64,000 nt of DNA from Roseiarcus sp963806935. Its GTDB lineage: Bacteria > Pseudomonadota > Alphaproteobacteria > Rhizobiales > Beijerinckiaceae. This document shows, piece by piece, positions 1-8,665 of this stretch (position 1 is the stretch's first letter; every line of letters starts with the position of its first letter). Under the pieces are notes generated by a model. The model was not told where the DNA came from. It saw only the letters and a list, made by a program, of their open reading frames with translations, and searched no databases. The translations under genes were made by a program, and so were the position numbers. Where the stretch lies: the NCBI GenBank assembly GCA_963806935.1, contig CAWEAT010000003.1, positions 62,001 to 126,000 on the forward strand, in the 5' to 3' direction.

Positions 1-955
1 CGCGCATCCGCTCGATGACGTAGCGGTCGCCGACCGCGGTGCGGTCGAGCGTAAGCCCGAGGCTCGCCAGATGACGCTCGAGGCCGAGGTTCGACATCAC
101 CGTCGCGACAATGCCCGGCTTGGCGAGGCGGCCCTCGTCGCGCCAGCTCTCGGCGACCACGGCCATCACCTGATCGCCGTCGATCAGATGGCCTTTCTCG
201 TCGACGATGATCATCCGGTCGGCGTCGCCATCGAGAGCGATGCCGACATCGGCCCGCATTTCGCGCACCTTGCGCGAGAGCGCCTCGGGCGCGGTCGAGC
301 CGACTTCCAAATTGATGTTGAGACCGTTCGGGTCGACGCCGATCTTGATCACCTCGGCCCCGAGCTCCCACAGGGCTTCGGGCGCGACCTTGTAGGCCGC
401 GCCATTGGCGCAGTCGATCACGACCCGCAGGCCCTCGAGCGAGACTTCGCGGGAAAGCGTCCGCTTGGCGTATTCGATGTAACGGGCCTGGACGTCGTCG
501 ATGCGCTTGGCGCGGCCGAGGTCGGGGGAGCGGGCCAGCATCGGCGCGACGTCGCCGTCCATCAAGGCCTCGATCCGGGCCTCGACATCGTCGGAGAGCT
601 TATAGCCGTCGGGGCCGAACAGCTTGATGCCGTTGTCCTCGTAAGGGTTGTGCGAGGCCGAGATCATCACCCCGAGATCGCAGCGCATCGAGCGGGTCAG
701 CATCGCGACCGCGGGCGTCGGAACCGGGCCCAGCAGCAGCACATCGACGCCGACCGACGTGAAGCCGGCGACCAGCGCGTATTCGATCATGTAGCTCGAG
801 AGCCGGGTGTCCTTGCCGATGACGACACGGTGGCGATGTTCGCCGCGGCGAAAAGCGACGCCCGCGGCCTGGCCGACCTTCAACGCCACGTCCGCCGTGA
901 TCTTGCTGTTAGCCCGGCCCCGAATGCCGTCAGTGCCGAAATATTTGCGCGCCAT
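1..955 (-). CDS. glmM: Phosphoglucosamine mutase, 3' end cut by window edge
   Basis: This enzyme interconverts glucosamine-6-phosphate and glucosamine-1-phosphate, the step feeding UDP-GlcNAc for peptidoglycan and lipid A in the cytoplasm. The reverse strand from an ATG at 955 reads MARKYFGTDGIRG, the typical GlmM N-terminus. It continues through the phosphoserine loop ISASHNP (active Ser near residue 101) and the metal-binding loop DGDADR. About 318 of the usual roughly 450 residues are present, so the C-terminal domain lies outside the window. It is divergent from pgm across a 192-base gap. The DGIRG start and the glucosamine-type loop separate it from the related phosphomannomutases. No frame change is seen in the visible part. 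Confidence 0.97.
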   Translation of the reverse strand, partial: MARKYFGTDGIRGRANSKITADVALKVGQAAGVAFRRGEHRHRVVIGKDTRLSSYMIEYALVAGFTSVGVDVLLLGPVPTPAVAMLTRSMRCDLGVMISASHNPYEDNGIKLFGPDGYKLSDDVEARIEALMDGDVAPMLARSPDLGRAKRIDDVQARYIEYAKRTLSREVSLEGLRVVIDCANGAAYKVAPEALWELGAEVIKIGVDPNGLNINLEVGSTAPEALSRKVREMRADVGIALDGDADRMIIVDEKGHLIDGDQVMAVVAESWRDEGRLAKPGIVATVMSNLGLERHLASLGLTLDRTAVGDRYVIERMR

Positions 956-1147
956 GCGTGTAGATCCCGTGGGACGAATCGAACGGCTGCTTATAGAGAC
1001 GGGCTTCATACCTCAGCTTTGGTCAGGAAAGTTTCACAAATCGTTTCTACCCGTTAACGATCCGGATCGGCGTTGCCGACGAGGGCAGGCCAGGGCAGGC
1101 CCTAGAGTGGCCAACGTCGCCCAAGACCGCGCACGAGGACGCCGCCC

Positions 1148-2777
1148 ATGATCCGAACCGTCGCGACCAAGCCGTTTCCCGACCAGCGGCCGGGAACATC
1201 GGGATTGCGCAAGCAGGTTCCGGTGTTTCAGCAGCCGGGTTATCTGGAAAACTTCATCCAGTCGATTTTCGATTCCCTCGAGGGCTTTCAAGGCCAGACG
1301 CTGGTGCTCGGCGGCGACGGCCGCTTCTACAATCGGGAGGCGATCCAGATCGTCGTCAAGATCGCCGCCGCCAACGGCTTGGGCCGCATCGTCGTCGGGC
1401 AGGGCGGAATTCTCTCCACCCCGGCCGTCTCGGCCCTGATCCGGGCGCGTCACACCTTCGGCGGCATCATCCTGTCGGCGAGCCACAATCCCGGCGGGCC
1501 GCAAGGGGACTTCGGCGTCAAGTACAACATCGGGGCCGGCGGCCCGGCGCCCGAGAACGTCACCGAGGCGATGTTCGCCAAGAGCAAGGCGATCTCGGCC
1601 TACAAGATTTCCGACGCGCCGGACATCGACATCGACCGCTTGGGCACGGTCAAGGTCGAGGCCATGGAGATCGAGGTCATCAACCCGGTGACGCAGTATC
1701 TCGAGCTGATGAAGACCCTGTTCGATTTCGACGCCATCCGCGCCCTGTTCGCCTCCGGGTTCCGCATGCGCTTCGACGGCTTGCATGCCGTGACCGGGCC
1801 TTATGCTCACGCGATCTTCGAGGGCGACCTCAAGTCGGGCGCGGGCACGGTCGTCAACGGCACGCCCTTGCCCGATTTTGGCGGGCATCATCCCGATCCC
1901 AACCCGGTCTACGCCAAGGACCTCTACGACTTCATGATGTCGCCGGGCGCGCCCGACCTCGGCGCCGCCTCCGACGGCGACGGCGACCGCAACATGATCG
2001 TCGGGCGCAACATGTATGTCACGCCGTCCGATTCGCTGGCGATCCTCGCCGCCAACGCGACGCTCGCGCCGGGCTACGCCAAGGGCCTCGCCGGCGTCGC
2101 GCGCTCGATGCCGACCAGCGCCGCTTCCGACCGGGTCGCGGCGAAGATCGGCATCCACTCTTACGAGACGCCGACCGGGTGGAAGTTCTTCGGCAACCTC
2201 CTCGACGCGGGCCTCGCGACGCTCTGCGGCGAGGAGAGCTTCGGCACCGGCTCGAACCACATCCGCGAGAAGGACGGCGTCTGGGCGGTGCTGTTCTGGC
2301 TCAACATTCTCGCCAAGCGCCGGATCTCCGTCAAAGACCTCGTGAACGAGCACTGGCGCACTTACGGGCGCAACTATTACACCCGCCATGACTATGAGGA
2401 GATCGACCTCAAGGCTGCGAACGGGCTCATGGACGCCTTGCGCGCGGCGACCAAGAGCCTGCCCGGCAAGAGCTTCGGGACGCTGAAAGTCGAGGCGGCG
2501 GACGATTTCGCCTATCACGACCCGGTCGACCATTCCGAGGCGGACCACCAGGGGGTGCAGGATCATGTTCGAGGGCGGCTCGCGCATCGTCTACCGCCTG
2601 TCGGGCACCGGCACCGTGGGCGCGACGCTGCGCGTCTATGTCGAGCGCTACGAGCCGCCGTCGGGCAAGCTCGGTGAGGAGACGCAGGCCGCGCTCGCCG
2701 ATCTGATCGCGCTCTCGCGATCGCTGGCGGAGATCGAAAAGCGGACCGGGCGCAAGGCGCCGACAGTGGTGACCTAA
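1148..2777 (+). CDS. pgm: Phosphoglucomutase (alpha-D-glucose type), +1 frameshift near the 3' end
   Basis: Converts glucose-1-phosphate to glucose-6-phosphate, linking glycogen and sugar-nucleotide metabolism to glycolysis. The N-terminus carries TSGLRKQVP. The catalytic loop is ILSASHNPGG (Ser112) and the metal loop is DGDGDR at 276-281, with C-terminal GEESFGTGSNH as in the Pgm1 family. The frame breaks near 2559: up to HQGV the protein is normal, then one extra base (gtgcagg where gtgcgg is expected) moves the tail into the next frame. There it resumes as RIMFEGGSRIVYRLSGTG and ends at 2777. The ATG at 1148 gives the family N-terminus. Both halves match the family closely, so sequence error is likelier than decay. 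Confidence 0.95.
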
Positions 2778-2838
2778 GGCCCGGAAAGCGTACCGCCCTG
2801 GCAGATACCGGCCGCTCTCGCATTTCGGGATCGGCGCG

Positions 2839-4014
2839 CTACCGCTTCAGCGCCGCGAGCACCTTGACCGAGGCGCGACCGTTGACCGCGAGCCCGTTCT
2901 TCTGCTGGAAATCGGCGATCGCCGCGCGGCTCTTGGTGCCGATGTCGCCGTCCGGCGCGCCGCCGACGTCATAGCCGCGCTGGGCGAGCAGGGCCTGCAC
3001 CTGCTTGCGCCCCTCGAGCGGGAGCAGCGGATCGTCGGTCGGCCAGGGCGTGGCGATGCCCGAACCGCCGGCGAGCTTGTCGGAGAGCACGCAGGCGGCA
3101 AGGGTGTAGGATTCGGCGGCGTTATAGGAATAGACGGCGTCGAAATTGCGCGTCACCAGAAACGCCGGACCGTCCCGCCCGGCCGGCAGCAGCAGCGCCG
3201 CGTCGCCGCCCCCAAGCGGACGGCCGTCGACGCGGGTCAGCCCCTTGCCGGACCAGAACGACATCGACTGTCTCGCCTTGCGCCCCGAAGGACCGGAATA
3301 GCCGGCCGGCAGCTTGACCTCGAAGCCCCACGGCACGCCGGAGCGCCAGCCCGACTTGCGCAGATAGTTGGCGGCGGAGGCGAGCGCGTCGGGCGCGGAA
3401 TCGACGATGTCGCGCCGCCCGTCGCCCTCGAAGTCGACCGCAAGCCGCAAGAAAGTCGAGGGCATGAACTGGGTCTGGCCGAACGCGCCCGCCCACGAAC
3501 CGTTGAGCTTCTCGGCCGGAACGTCGCCGCGGTCGATGATCTTCAAGGTCGCCATCAATTCGGAGCGGAAATAGCTGGCCCGCTCGCCGTAGCAGGCGAG
3601 CGTCGAGAGCGATTGCACCAGTGGTCGCTGGCCCATGTTCTGGCCGAACTTTGACTCAACCCCCCAGATCGCGGCCAGCATGTACCGGCTCACGCCGTAG
3701 GTTTCCTCGGCGCGGGCCAGCGCGCGCGATTCCCGCGCCATCGCCGCTTTGCCCTCGGCCACGCGGTCCTCTTCGACCAGGCCGTCGACATAATCCCAGA
3801 CCGGCGTCTTGAATTCCGGCTGCTGCTTCTGGAGATCGAGCACTTTCGTATCGGGCTGGAGCCCGTTGAAGGCGGCGTCGATCGTCTTCGCCGAGATCCC
3901 GGCGCGCGCCGCGTCCTCCCGCAAGCCCGCAACGCAGCCGGAAAAGTCGGCCCGCGCCGGCGCGGCAGTCGCGGCCGCCACGGCTGCGGCAAGGGGCAAG
4001 ACCCAGCGTTTCAT
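2839..4014 (-). CDS. Lytic murein transglycosylase, MltB family, with C-terminal peptidoglycan-binding domain
   Basis: Cleaves the MurNAc-GlcNAc bond of peptidoglycan to form 1,6-anhydro ends in the periplasm. The 391-residue product starts with a signal peptide (MKRWVLPLAAAVAAATAAPARA, cut around residue 22, no lipobox Cys at the junction). The SLT2 domain follows, with the catalytic Glu at 120 in WGVESKFGQ and the QTQFMPSTF motif near 190. The last 70 residues form a PG-binding_1 domain (LLAQRGYDVGGAPDGDIGTKS). The lack of a lipobox suggests a soluble MltB2-type enzyme rather than the lipoprotein form. It stands alone, convergent with pgm. Confidence 0.95.
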   Translation of the reverse strand: MKRWVLPLAAAVAAATAAPARADFSGCVAGLREDAARAGISAKTIDAAFNGLQPDTKVLDLQKQQPEFKTPVWDYVDGLVEEDRVAEGKAAMARESRALARAEETYGVSRYMLAAIWGVESKFGQNMGQRPLVQSLSTLACYGERASYFRSELMATLKIIDRGDVPAEKLNGSWAGAFGQTQFMPSTFLRLAVDFEGDGRRDIVDSAPDALASAANYLRKSGWRSGVPWGFEVKLPAGYSGPSGRKARQSMSFWSGKGLTRVDGRPLGGGDAALLLPAGRDGPAFLVTRNFDAVYSYNAAESYTLAACVLSDKLAGGSGIATPWPTDDPLLPLEGRKQVQALLAQRGYDVGGAPDGDIGTKSRAAIADFQQKNGLAVNGRASVKVLAALKR

Positions 4015-4069
4015 ACTTCGATCATCCGCGATTCGTCCGGGCGCGTCGAGCCGGGGTTTCTCGGCCGCG

Positions 4070-4750
4070 CTACATCCTTTCCTTCACTCCGAACCGGATC
4101 AGGAGCCAGTTGACCGGGTAGGTGGTTGCGAATCCGCAAACCATGGCGATCTGCATCATCAGCCAATAGGACCAATCGGTCGGCTCGAGGGTCGGCCAAG
4201 CGTGAACGCGATAGATCATCCAGGCGAACATGCCAATCTCATAGGCGATGAGCGAAAGCGTGTCGGCCTTAACGGCCGCCACGATCCCGGCCCGGAGGCT
4301 CAAGCCCCGCATCGGCGCGATGGCGAAATACTGGAAGGCGATCCCGGCTGCGTAGGCGAGAACAAAACTCAGCGCAAGCCTCGCCGCAAGCGGCGAACCG
4401 AACAGGAGAAGGCCGAAGCCGAGGCCGATCCATTCCGCCGCGAAATCGCCGAGCGCGCAGCCCGCTCCGCAATGCGCCGCTCCTTTGAAGACGGCCTGCC
4501 ACATCGGGACGTCGCCCTGCATGTGCGCATGTCCGGGGCGTCCGCGGCCAAAGCTGAAATAGAACGGCAGGCCGAGCGGTCCCCAATAGAGCAGCGTCAG
4601 CGGCCACACCGCCTCCATCACCCCCATCGGCTGGCGTCGGCCGGCAAGGAAGATGTCGGCCACGACGAACAGGCAAGCCGCGACCGAAAGCGAAATATAG
4701 ATGAATGCGATTGTGTTGAGGCTTGTCGGCAGAGGCTCGTTCTCCAGCAT
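4070..4750 (-). CDS. DUF4396 family integral membrane protein
   Basis: A 226-residue membrane protein with about five or six hydrophobic segments. The hallmark of DUF4396 is the motif HCGAGCALGDF at residues 93-103, a His and two Cys followed by Gly-Asp, which looks like a metal or thiol site in the membrane. A short His-rich loop (GHAHMQGDVP) precedes it. The family has no established function that I know of. It often sits near metal or heme-copper genes, but here the neighbours are a transglycosylase and a site-2 protease, so context does not help. The start is the ATG at 4750. Confidence 0.85.
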   Translation of the reverse strand: MLENEPLPTSLNTIAFIYISLSVAACLFVVADIFLAGRRQPMGVMEAVWPLTLLYWGPLGLPFYFSFGRGRPGHAHMQGDVPMWQAVFKGAAHCGAGCALGDFAAEWIGLGFGLLLFGSPLAARLALSFVLAYAAGIAFQYFAIAPMRGLSLRAGIVAAVKADTLSLIAYEIGMFAWMIYRVHAWPTLEPTDWSYWLMMQIAMVCGFATTYPVNWLLIRFGVKERM

Positions 4751-4819
4751 TCAATTGGGAAGCTTTGGGGCGCGACGCCGGAAGGGGCTAGACTGTCGGC
4801 CCTCAGACGGAGGCGAACG

Positions 4820-5917
4820 ATGCGTTGGTCGATCACCATAGGCAATTTCGCCGGAACCGCGGTTAAAATTCACATCACCTTCATTCTGTTCCTCGCCTGG
4901 ATCGCCTTCAGCGCCTGGTCGAGGGGAGGCCCCGCCGCCGCGCTCGACAGCACATTGTTCATCGTGCTTCTGTTCGCCTGCGTCGTGCTGCACGAATTCG
5001 GCCACATCGCCGCCGCCCGCCGCTACGGCATCGGCACGCCGGAGGTGACGCTGCTGCCGATCGGCGGCGTCGCCAGCCTCCAGCGGCTGCCGAGCGACCC
5101 GATGCAGGAGTTGGTGGTCGCGCTCGCCGGGCCTGCGGTCAATCTCGTGATCGGCCTCGTGTTGATCGCGGTCGTCGGCTCGGTCCGCCCCGACGAACTG
5201 GCGCAGATCGACAATCCGAATCTTTCGCTCATTGGGCGCCTCGCGATCGCCAACATCTTCCTCGCCGTCTTCAATCTGATCCCCGCCTTCCCGATGGACG
5301 GCGGGCGCGTCCTGCATGCGCTCGTGGCGATGCGGGTCGGCGGTCCGCGGGCGACCGAGATCGCGGCCAGGATCGGCCAGGCTCTCGCCTTCGGCCTCGG
5401 CTTTCTCGGCCTGTTCGGCAATCCGCTGCTCGTGTTCATCGCCATCTTCGTCTACATCGCCGCGGCCGCCGAAGCGCAGATGAGCGCCGCGCACGAGGCG
5501 CTCAAGGGGGTCAGCGTCGGCGAGGCGATGGAGACCCGCTTCACGCCGGTTTCGATTGACGCCAATCTTGGCCAGGCGGTCGACGCGCTTCTGGCGACCG
5601 CCCAGCACGAATTCCCGGTCGTCGACGCATTCGGCAAGCCGGCCGGGCTCCTGACCCGGGAGGACATCCTTGGCGCGGTGCGCGAGCATGGGCACGACGA
5701 GCCGGCGAGCGCGTTCATGCGCTCCGGCGTCGACAGCGTCCGCCCGGCGACGCCGGTCGAAAGCGTGTTCGAACGCCTGCAGGGCCCGGGCGCGGCGGCG
5801 CTCTACGTCACCGATGGCGACGGCAGGATCGTCGGCCTCCTGACCCGCCAGGCGTTGGGCGAGGTCATGATGATCCGCGCCGCGCGGCCGGACTGGCGGT
5901 TCGAGCGCAAGGCCTGA
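4820..5917 (+). CDS. Site-2 protease family M50 metalloprotease with two CBS domains
   Basis: An intramembrane zinc protease of the group seen in many alphaproteobacteria and archaea. The 365-residue protein has an N-terminal transmembrane helix and then the zinc motif HEFGH at 58-62. The second active-site motif NLIPAFPMDGGR is near 155-166, with several hydrophobic segments between them. Two CBS repeats fill the C-terminal third, so activity is probably sensitive to adenine nucleotides or related ligands. The reading frame stays open far upstream, but the ATG at 4820 is preceded by a Shine-Dalgarno (cggaggcg) and gives the family N-terminus. It is divergent from the DUF4396 gene. The substrate is unknown. 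Confidence 0.93.
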   Translation: MRWSITIGNFAGTAVKIHITFILFLAWIAFSAWSRGGPAAALDSTLFIVLLFACVVLHEFGHIAAARRYGIGTPEVTLLPIGGVASLQRLPSDPMQELVVALAGPAVNLVIGLVLIAVVGSVRPDELAQIDNPNLSLIGRLAIANIFLAVFNLIPAFPMDGGRVLHALVAMRVGGPRATEIAARIGQALAFGLGFLGLFGNPLLVFIAIFVYIAAAAEAQMSAAHEALKGVSVGEAMETRFTPVSIDANLGQAVDALLATAQHEFPVVDAFGKPAGLLTREDILGAVREHGHDEPASAFMRSGVDSVRPATPVESVFERLQGPGAAALYVTDGDGRIVGLLTRQALGEVMMIRAARPDWRFERKA

Positions 5918-5985
5918 GGCGCGAGTTGACAGCGCGGCCTCCGCATCGAATATGGCGCGCGGCGGGGGCTTCGACCGCATGGGCC

Positions 5986-6411
5986 ATGAACAGAATCGCA
6001 CCTCATTTGCTGGCGCTTTGCGCGCTCGGAGCAGCGCTCGTCGCGGCTGACCCCGCGAGCGCGGATTTGCGCATGTGCAACAACACCGGCAGCCGGGTCA
6101 GCGTCGCGCTCGCCTATACCGACGGCCAGGGCTGGGTCAGCGAGGGCTGGTGGAACCTCAAGTCGCTCGATTGCGCGACGCTATTGCGCGGCGCGCTCGC
6201 GGCTCAATATTACTACCTCTACGCGATGGACGAGCGAGGCGGCGAATGGAAGGGCAAGGCCTTCATGTGCACCTCGGATCGCGAGTTCAAGATCGAGGGC
6301 CGGCAGGATTGCTTTGTCCGTGGCTTCGACCGCACCGGCTTCTTTGAAGTTGACACCGGCAAGGACGCCAAGAGCTGGACGGTGCAACTGACCGACCAGG
6401 CGAACCCTTAA
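5986..6411 (+). CDS. DUF1036 domain protein, secreted
   Basis: A 141-residue protein with a clear signal peptide (MNRIAPHLLALCALGAALVAA, cut near PASA-DL). The DUF1036 core follows: DLRMCNNTGSRVSVALAY, a Trp-rich stretch (GWVSEGWWNL), then paired cysteines (LDCATL, AFMCTS, QDCFVRGF) that could form disulfides in the periplasm. DUF1036 has no established biochemical role. The ATG at 5986 was chosen because it starts the signal peptide; a longer in-frame start at 5926 would put charged residues in front of it. The gene follows the site-2 protease by 68 bases and may share its transcript. Confidence 0.85.
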   Translation: MNRIAPHLLALCALGAALVAADPASADLRMCNNTGSRVSVALAYTDGQGWVSEGWWNLKSLDCATLLRGALAAQYYYLYAMDERGGEWKGKAFMCTSDREFKIEGRQDCFVRGFDRTGFFEVDTGKDAKSWTVQLTDQANP

Positions 6412-6555
6412 GCCTCTCCGGGCGACCGGTCGGTCGCGGATCGGTGACTTGCGTCCGCCGCGCGGTCATGCTCACAGAAGCTCGGAGCGCGGCGCCATAG
6501 GTCTGCGTCGCGAACGGGCTACGGCGAACGCTGCGAGTCCTTGGGAGGAACGCCA

Positions 6556-7981
6556 TTGCAGGCCCGTCGCCGCCGCCGCGTCAAGATCATCGCCACCCTC
6601 GGCCCCGCCTCGACCGATCGCGAGACCATCGCCGCCCTGTTCGCCGCCGGCGCCGACGTTTTCCGCATCAATATGAGTCACGCCTCCCATGACGCCATGC
6701 GCGAGCGGGTGGCGACAATCCGCTCGCTCGAGGAGGAGATGAACCGCCCGATCGGCATTCTGGTCGACTTGCAGGGTCCGAAACTGAGGCTCGGCGCCTT
6801 CGCCGGCGGACGGGCGGACCTGAACAAGGGCGACCACTTCGTCCTCGACGGCGATTCGGGTCTCGGGGGAGCCTCGCGCGTTTATCTGCCCCATCCCGAA
6901 ATCCTGAGCTCGCTCGCGCCGGGCCATCGCATTCTCATCGACGACGGCAAGGTTCTGCTGCGCGTCGTCGACGCCTCCCCCGGACGCGCGTCGACCCTGG
7001 TCGAAGTGGCGGGGCGGGTCTCGGACAAGAAGGGCGTCAGCCTGCCCGACACCACGATCCCGACCTCAGCGATGACCGATAAGGATCGCGCCGACCTCGC
7101 CGCGGCGCTCGAGGAGGACATCGATTGGATCGCGCTTTCGTTCGTGCAGCGGCCGGAGGACATCGTCGAGGTCAAGGCGATCGCCAGGGGCCGGGCGCTG
7201 GTGATGGCCAAGATCGAAAAGCCGCAGGCCGTCCAGCGCATCGACGAGATCATGGCGGTCGCCGACGCGGTGATGGTGGCGCGCGGCGACCTCGGGGTCG
7301 AGATGCCGCTCGAGCGAGTGCCCGGCATTCAGAAGACTTTGACCCGGCTCGCGCGCCGCGCGGGCAAGCCGGTGGTGGTGGCGACGCAGATGCTGGAATC
7401 GATGATCACCGCCCCGGTGCCGACTTCGCGCCGAGGTTTCGGACGTTGCGACCGCGGTGTTCGAGGGCGCGGACGCTGTGATGCTGTCGGCCGAGAGCGC
7501 GTCCGGCCAATATCCGCGCGAGGCGGTGGCGACCATGAACCGGATCGCGGAGGCGGTCGAATTGGAGGGGATCTATCTCTCGATCATCGAGGCGCAGCGG
7601 GCGGCGCCGGAGGCGACCGGGGCCGACGCGATCGCCGAAGCGACCCGTCACGTTGCCGAAACGCTGGATCTGAAAGTCATCTGCGCGTGGACCAGCTCAG
7701 GCTCCACCGGAATGCGAATCGCCCGCCAGCGACCGCGCTCGGCGATCCTGGCCTTGACCCCGATCGAGGGCGTGGCGCGGCGTCTGGCGGTCGTCTGGGG
7801 GGTGCATCCGATCGTTACCGATGACGCGCGCGACGAGCGCGACATGGCCGAGCGCGCCTGCCGCCACGCCTATATCGAGGGTTTCGCCGGCGAGGGCGAG
7901 CGCATCATCGTCGTCGCCGGCGTGCCGTTCGGGACACCGGGCGCGACCAACAATCTCCGGATCGCGACCGTCGGCGCCTGA
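6556..7981 (+). CDS. pyk: Pyruvate kinase, TTG start, +1 frameshift in the middle
   Basis: Transfers phosphate from phosphoenolpyruvate to ADP in the last step of glycolysis. All hallmarks are present: RINMSHAS, DLQGPKLRLG, the IALSFVQRPED strand, the catalytic Lys in AKIEKPQAV and the MVARGDLGVEM loop. A TTG at 6556 preceded by gggagga at 6 bases is the best start; another in-frame TTG at 6541 overlaps that Shine-Dalgarno. The frame changes near 7425: after TAPVPT the next codons should read RAEVSDVATAVFEGADAVMLS, but an extra t (acttcgcgcc for actcgcgcc) shifts them. The allosteric C-domain then continues intact to 7981. The loss looks like a single-base sequence error in an otherwise complete gene. 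Confidence 0.96.
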
Positions 7982-8106
7982 GCGCCGAAGCGCGCTTGGC
8001 GCGATGGCGCCGCCGCCGCCCTGGCGTCAGGTCCCCTTCCTGTCGCCAAGGCGGCCTCATCATTGCGCGCGAGATCCCCGGCCGCTCCCCGCGCGCTCGC
8101 ACGACC

Positions 8107-8574
8107 TCAGGGGCAGGTGTCCCAGAAGCCGTTCCGCTGGGTCTGGTCGGTATAGTACCAGCAGAGGCCCGGCTGGGGCGGCGGGGGCGCCCAGGCCACC
8201 GCCGTGCCTGCCGCGATGACGCCGATCGCAGCGCCAGCCGCGATCGCACCGCCCGGCGCCCAGCGATAGGACCGCCCGGCCCAGCCGCCGCGATAGACGC
8301 CGCCATGGTAGCCAACGTTGACGTTGCGGTTCACGTTGACGTTCGCGTTCCGGTTCACGTTGCGATTCACGTTCGTGTTGCGATTTGTGTTATTCACATT
8401 CGTGTTGCGGTTCACGTTCCGGTTGGAGTTCATGTTGCGATTGACGTTGTGGTTCATGTTGCGGTTGACATGAGCGCCGCCGCCGTGCCGCGGGCCAGCC
8501 GCGCCTGGCTCGGCAAGCGCCAGCAGGCTGGCGACGGCCATCGCTGTTGCGGCCAAGAGTTTCGAAGACTTCAT
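8107..8574 (-). CDS. Secreted Asn-rich repeat protein (NRN/NVN repeats)
   Basis: Function unknown. The product has a signal peptide (MKSSKLLAATAMAVASLLALAEPGAAG), then about 55 residues built of short units such as NVNRN, NMN and NTN. Nearly every second residue is Asn, alternating with Val, Met, Thr or Arg. A Gly-Tyr/Trp stretch, a short hydrophobic Ala/Gly/Ile segment and a tail with two Cys (GLCWYYTDQ and DTCP) follow. The alternating Asn pattern would suit an exported beta or polar-zipper structure. The ATG at 8574 starts the signal peptide directly and has AAAGGG upstream; the ATG at 8592 adds six residues and has no ribosome site. At DNA level the region is a degenerate tandem repeat (about 8311-8473). 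Confidence 0.75.
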   Translation of the reverse strand: MKSSKLLAATAMAVASLLALAEPGAAGPRHGGGAHVNRNMNHNVNRNMNSNRNVNRNTNVNNTNRNTNVNRNVNRNANVNVNRNVNVGYHGGVYRGGWAGRSYRWAPGGAIAAGAAIGVIAAGTAVAWAPPPPQPGLCWYYTDQTQRNGFWDTCP

Positions 8575-8665
8575 TGCTGATTGCCCTTTCATGTTTGCTT
8601 TTTGAGAAACGAGCGCCTTTGCGACATCTTGTTATTGGCTGATTGCGCGGAGCGCCTCCGGCGCC

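Noticed and set aside
1034..2587. 517-residue open frame antisense to pgm
   Set aside because: It mirrors the phosphoglucomutase codons and is rich in Arg, Asp and Gly without family features.
6422..6437. Hairpin GCGACC-ggtc-GGTCGC after the DUF1036 gene as a terminator
   Set aside because: The stem is short and there is no T-run, so I could not support it as a terminator.
8311..8473. Short regular repeats as a CRISPR array
   Set aside because: The units are degenerate 6-15 base repeats without spacers and translate into a continuous Asn-rich protein with a signal peptide.
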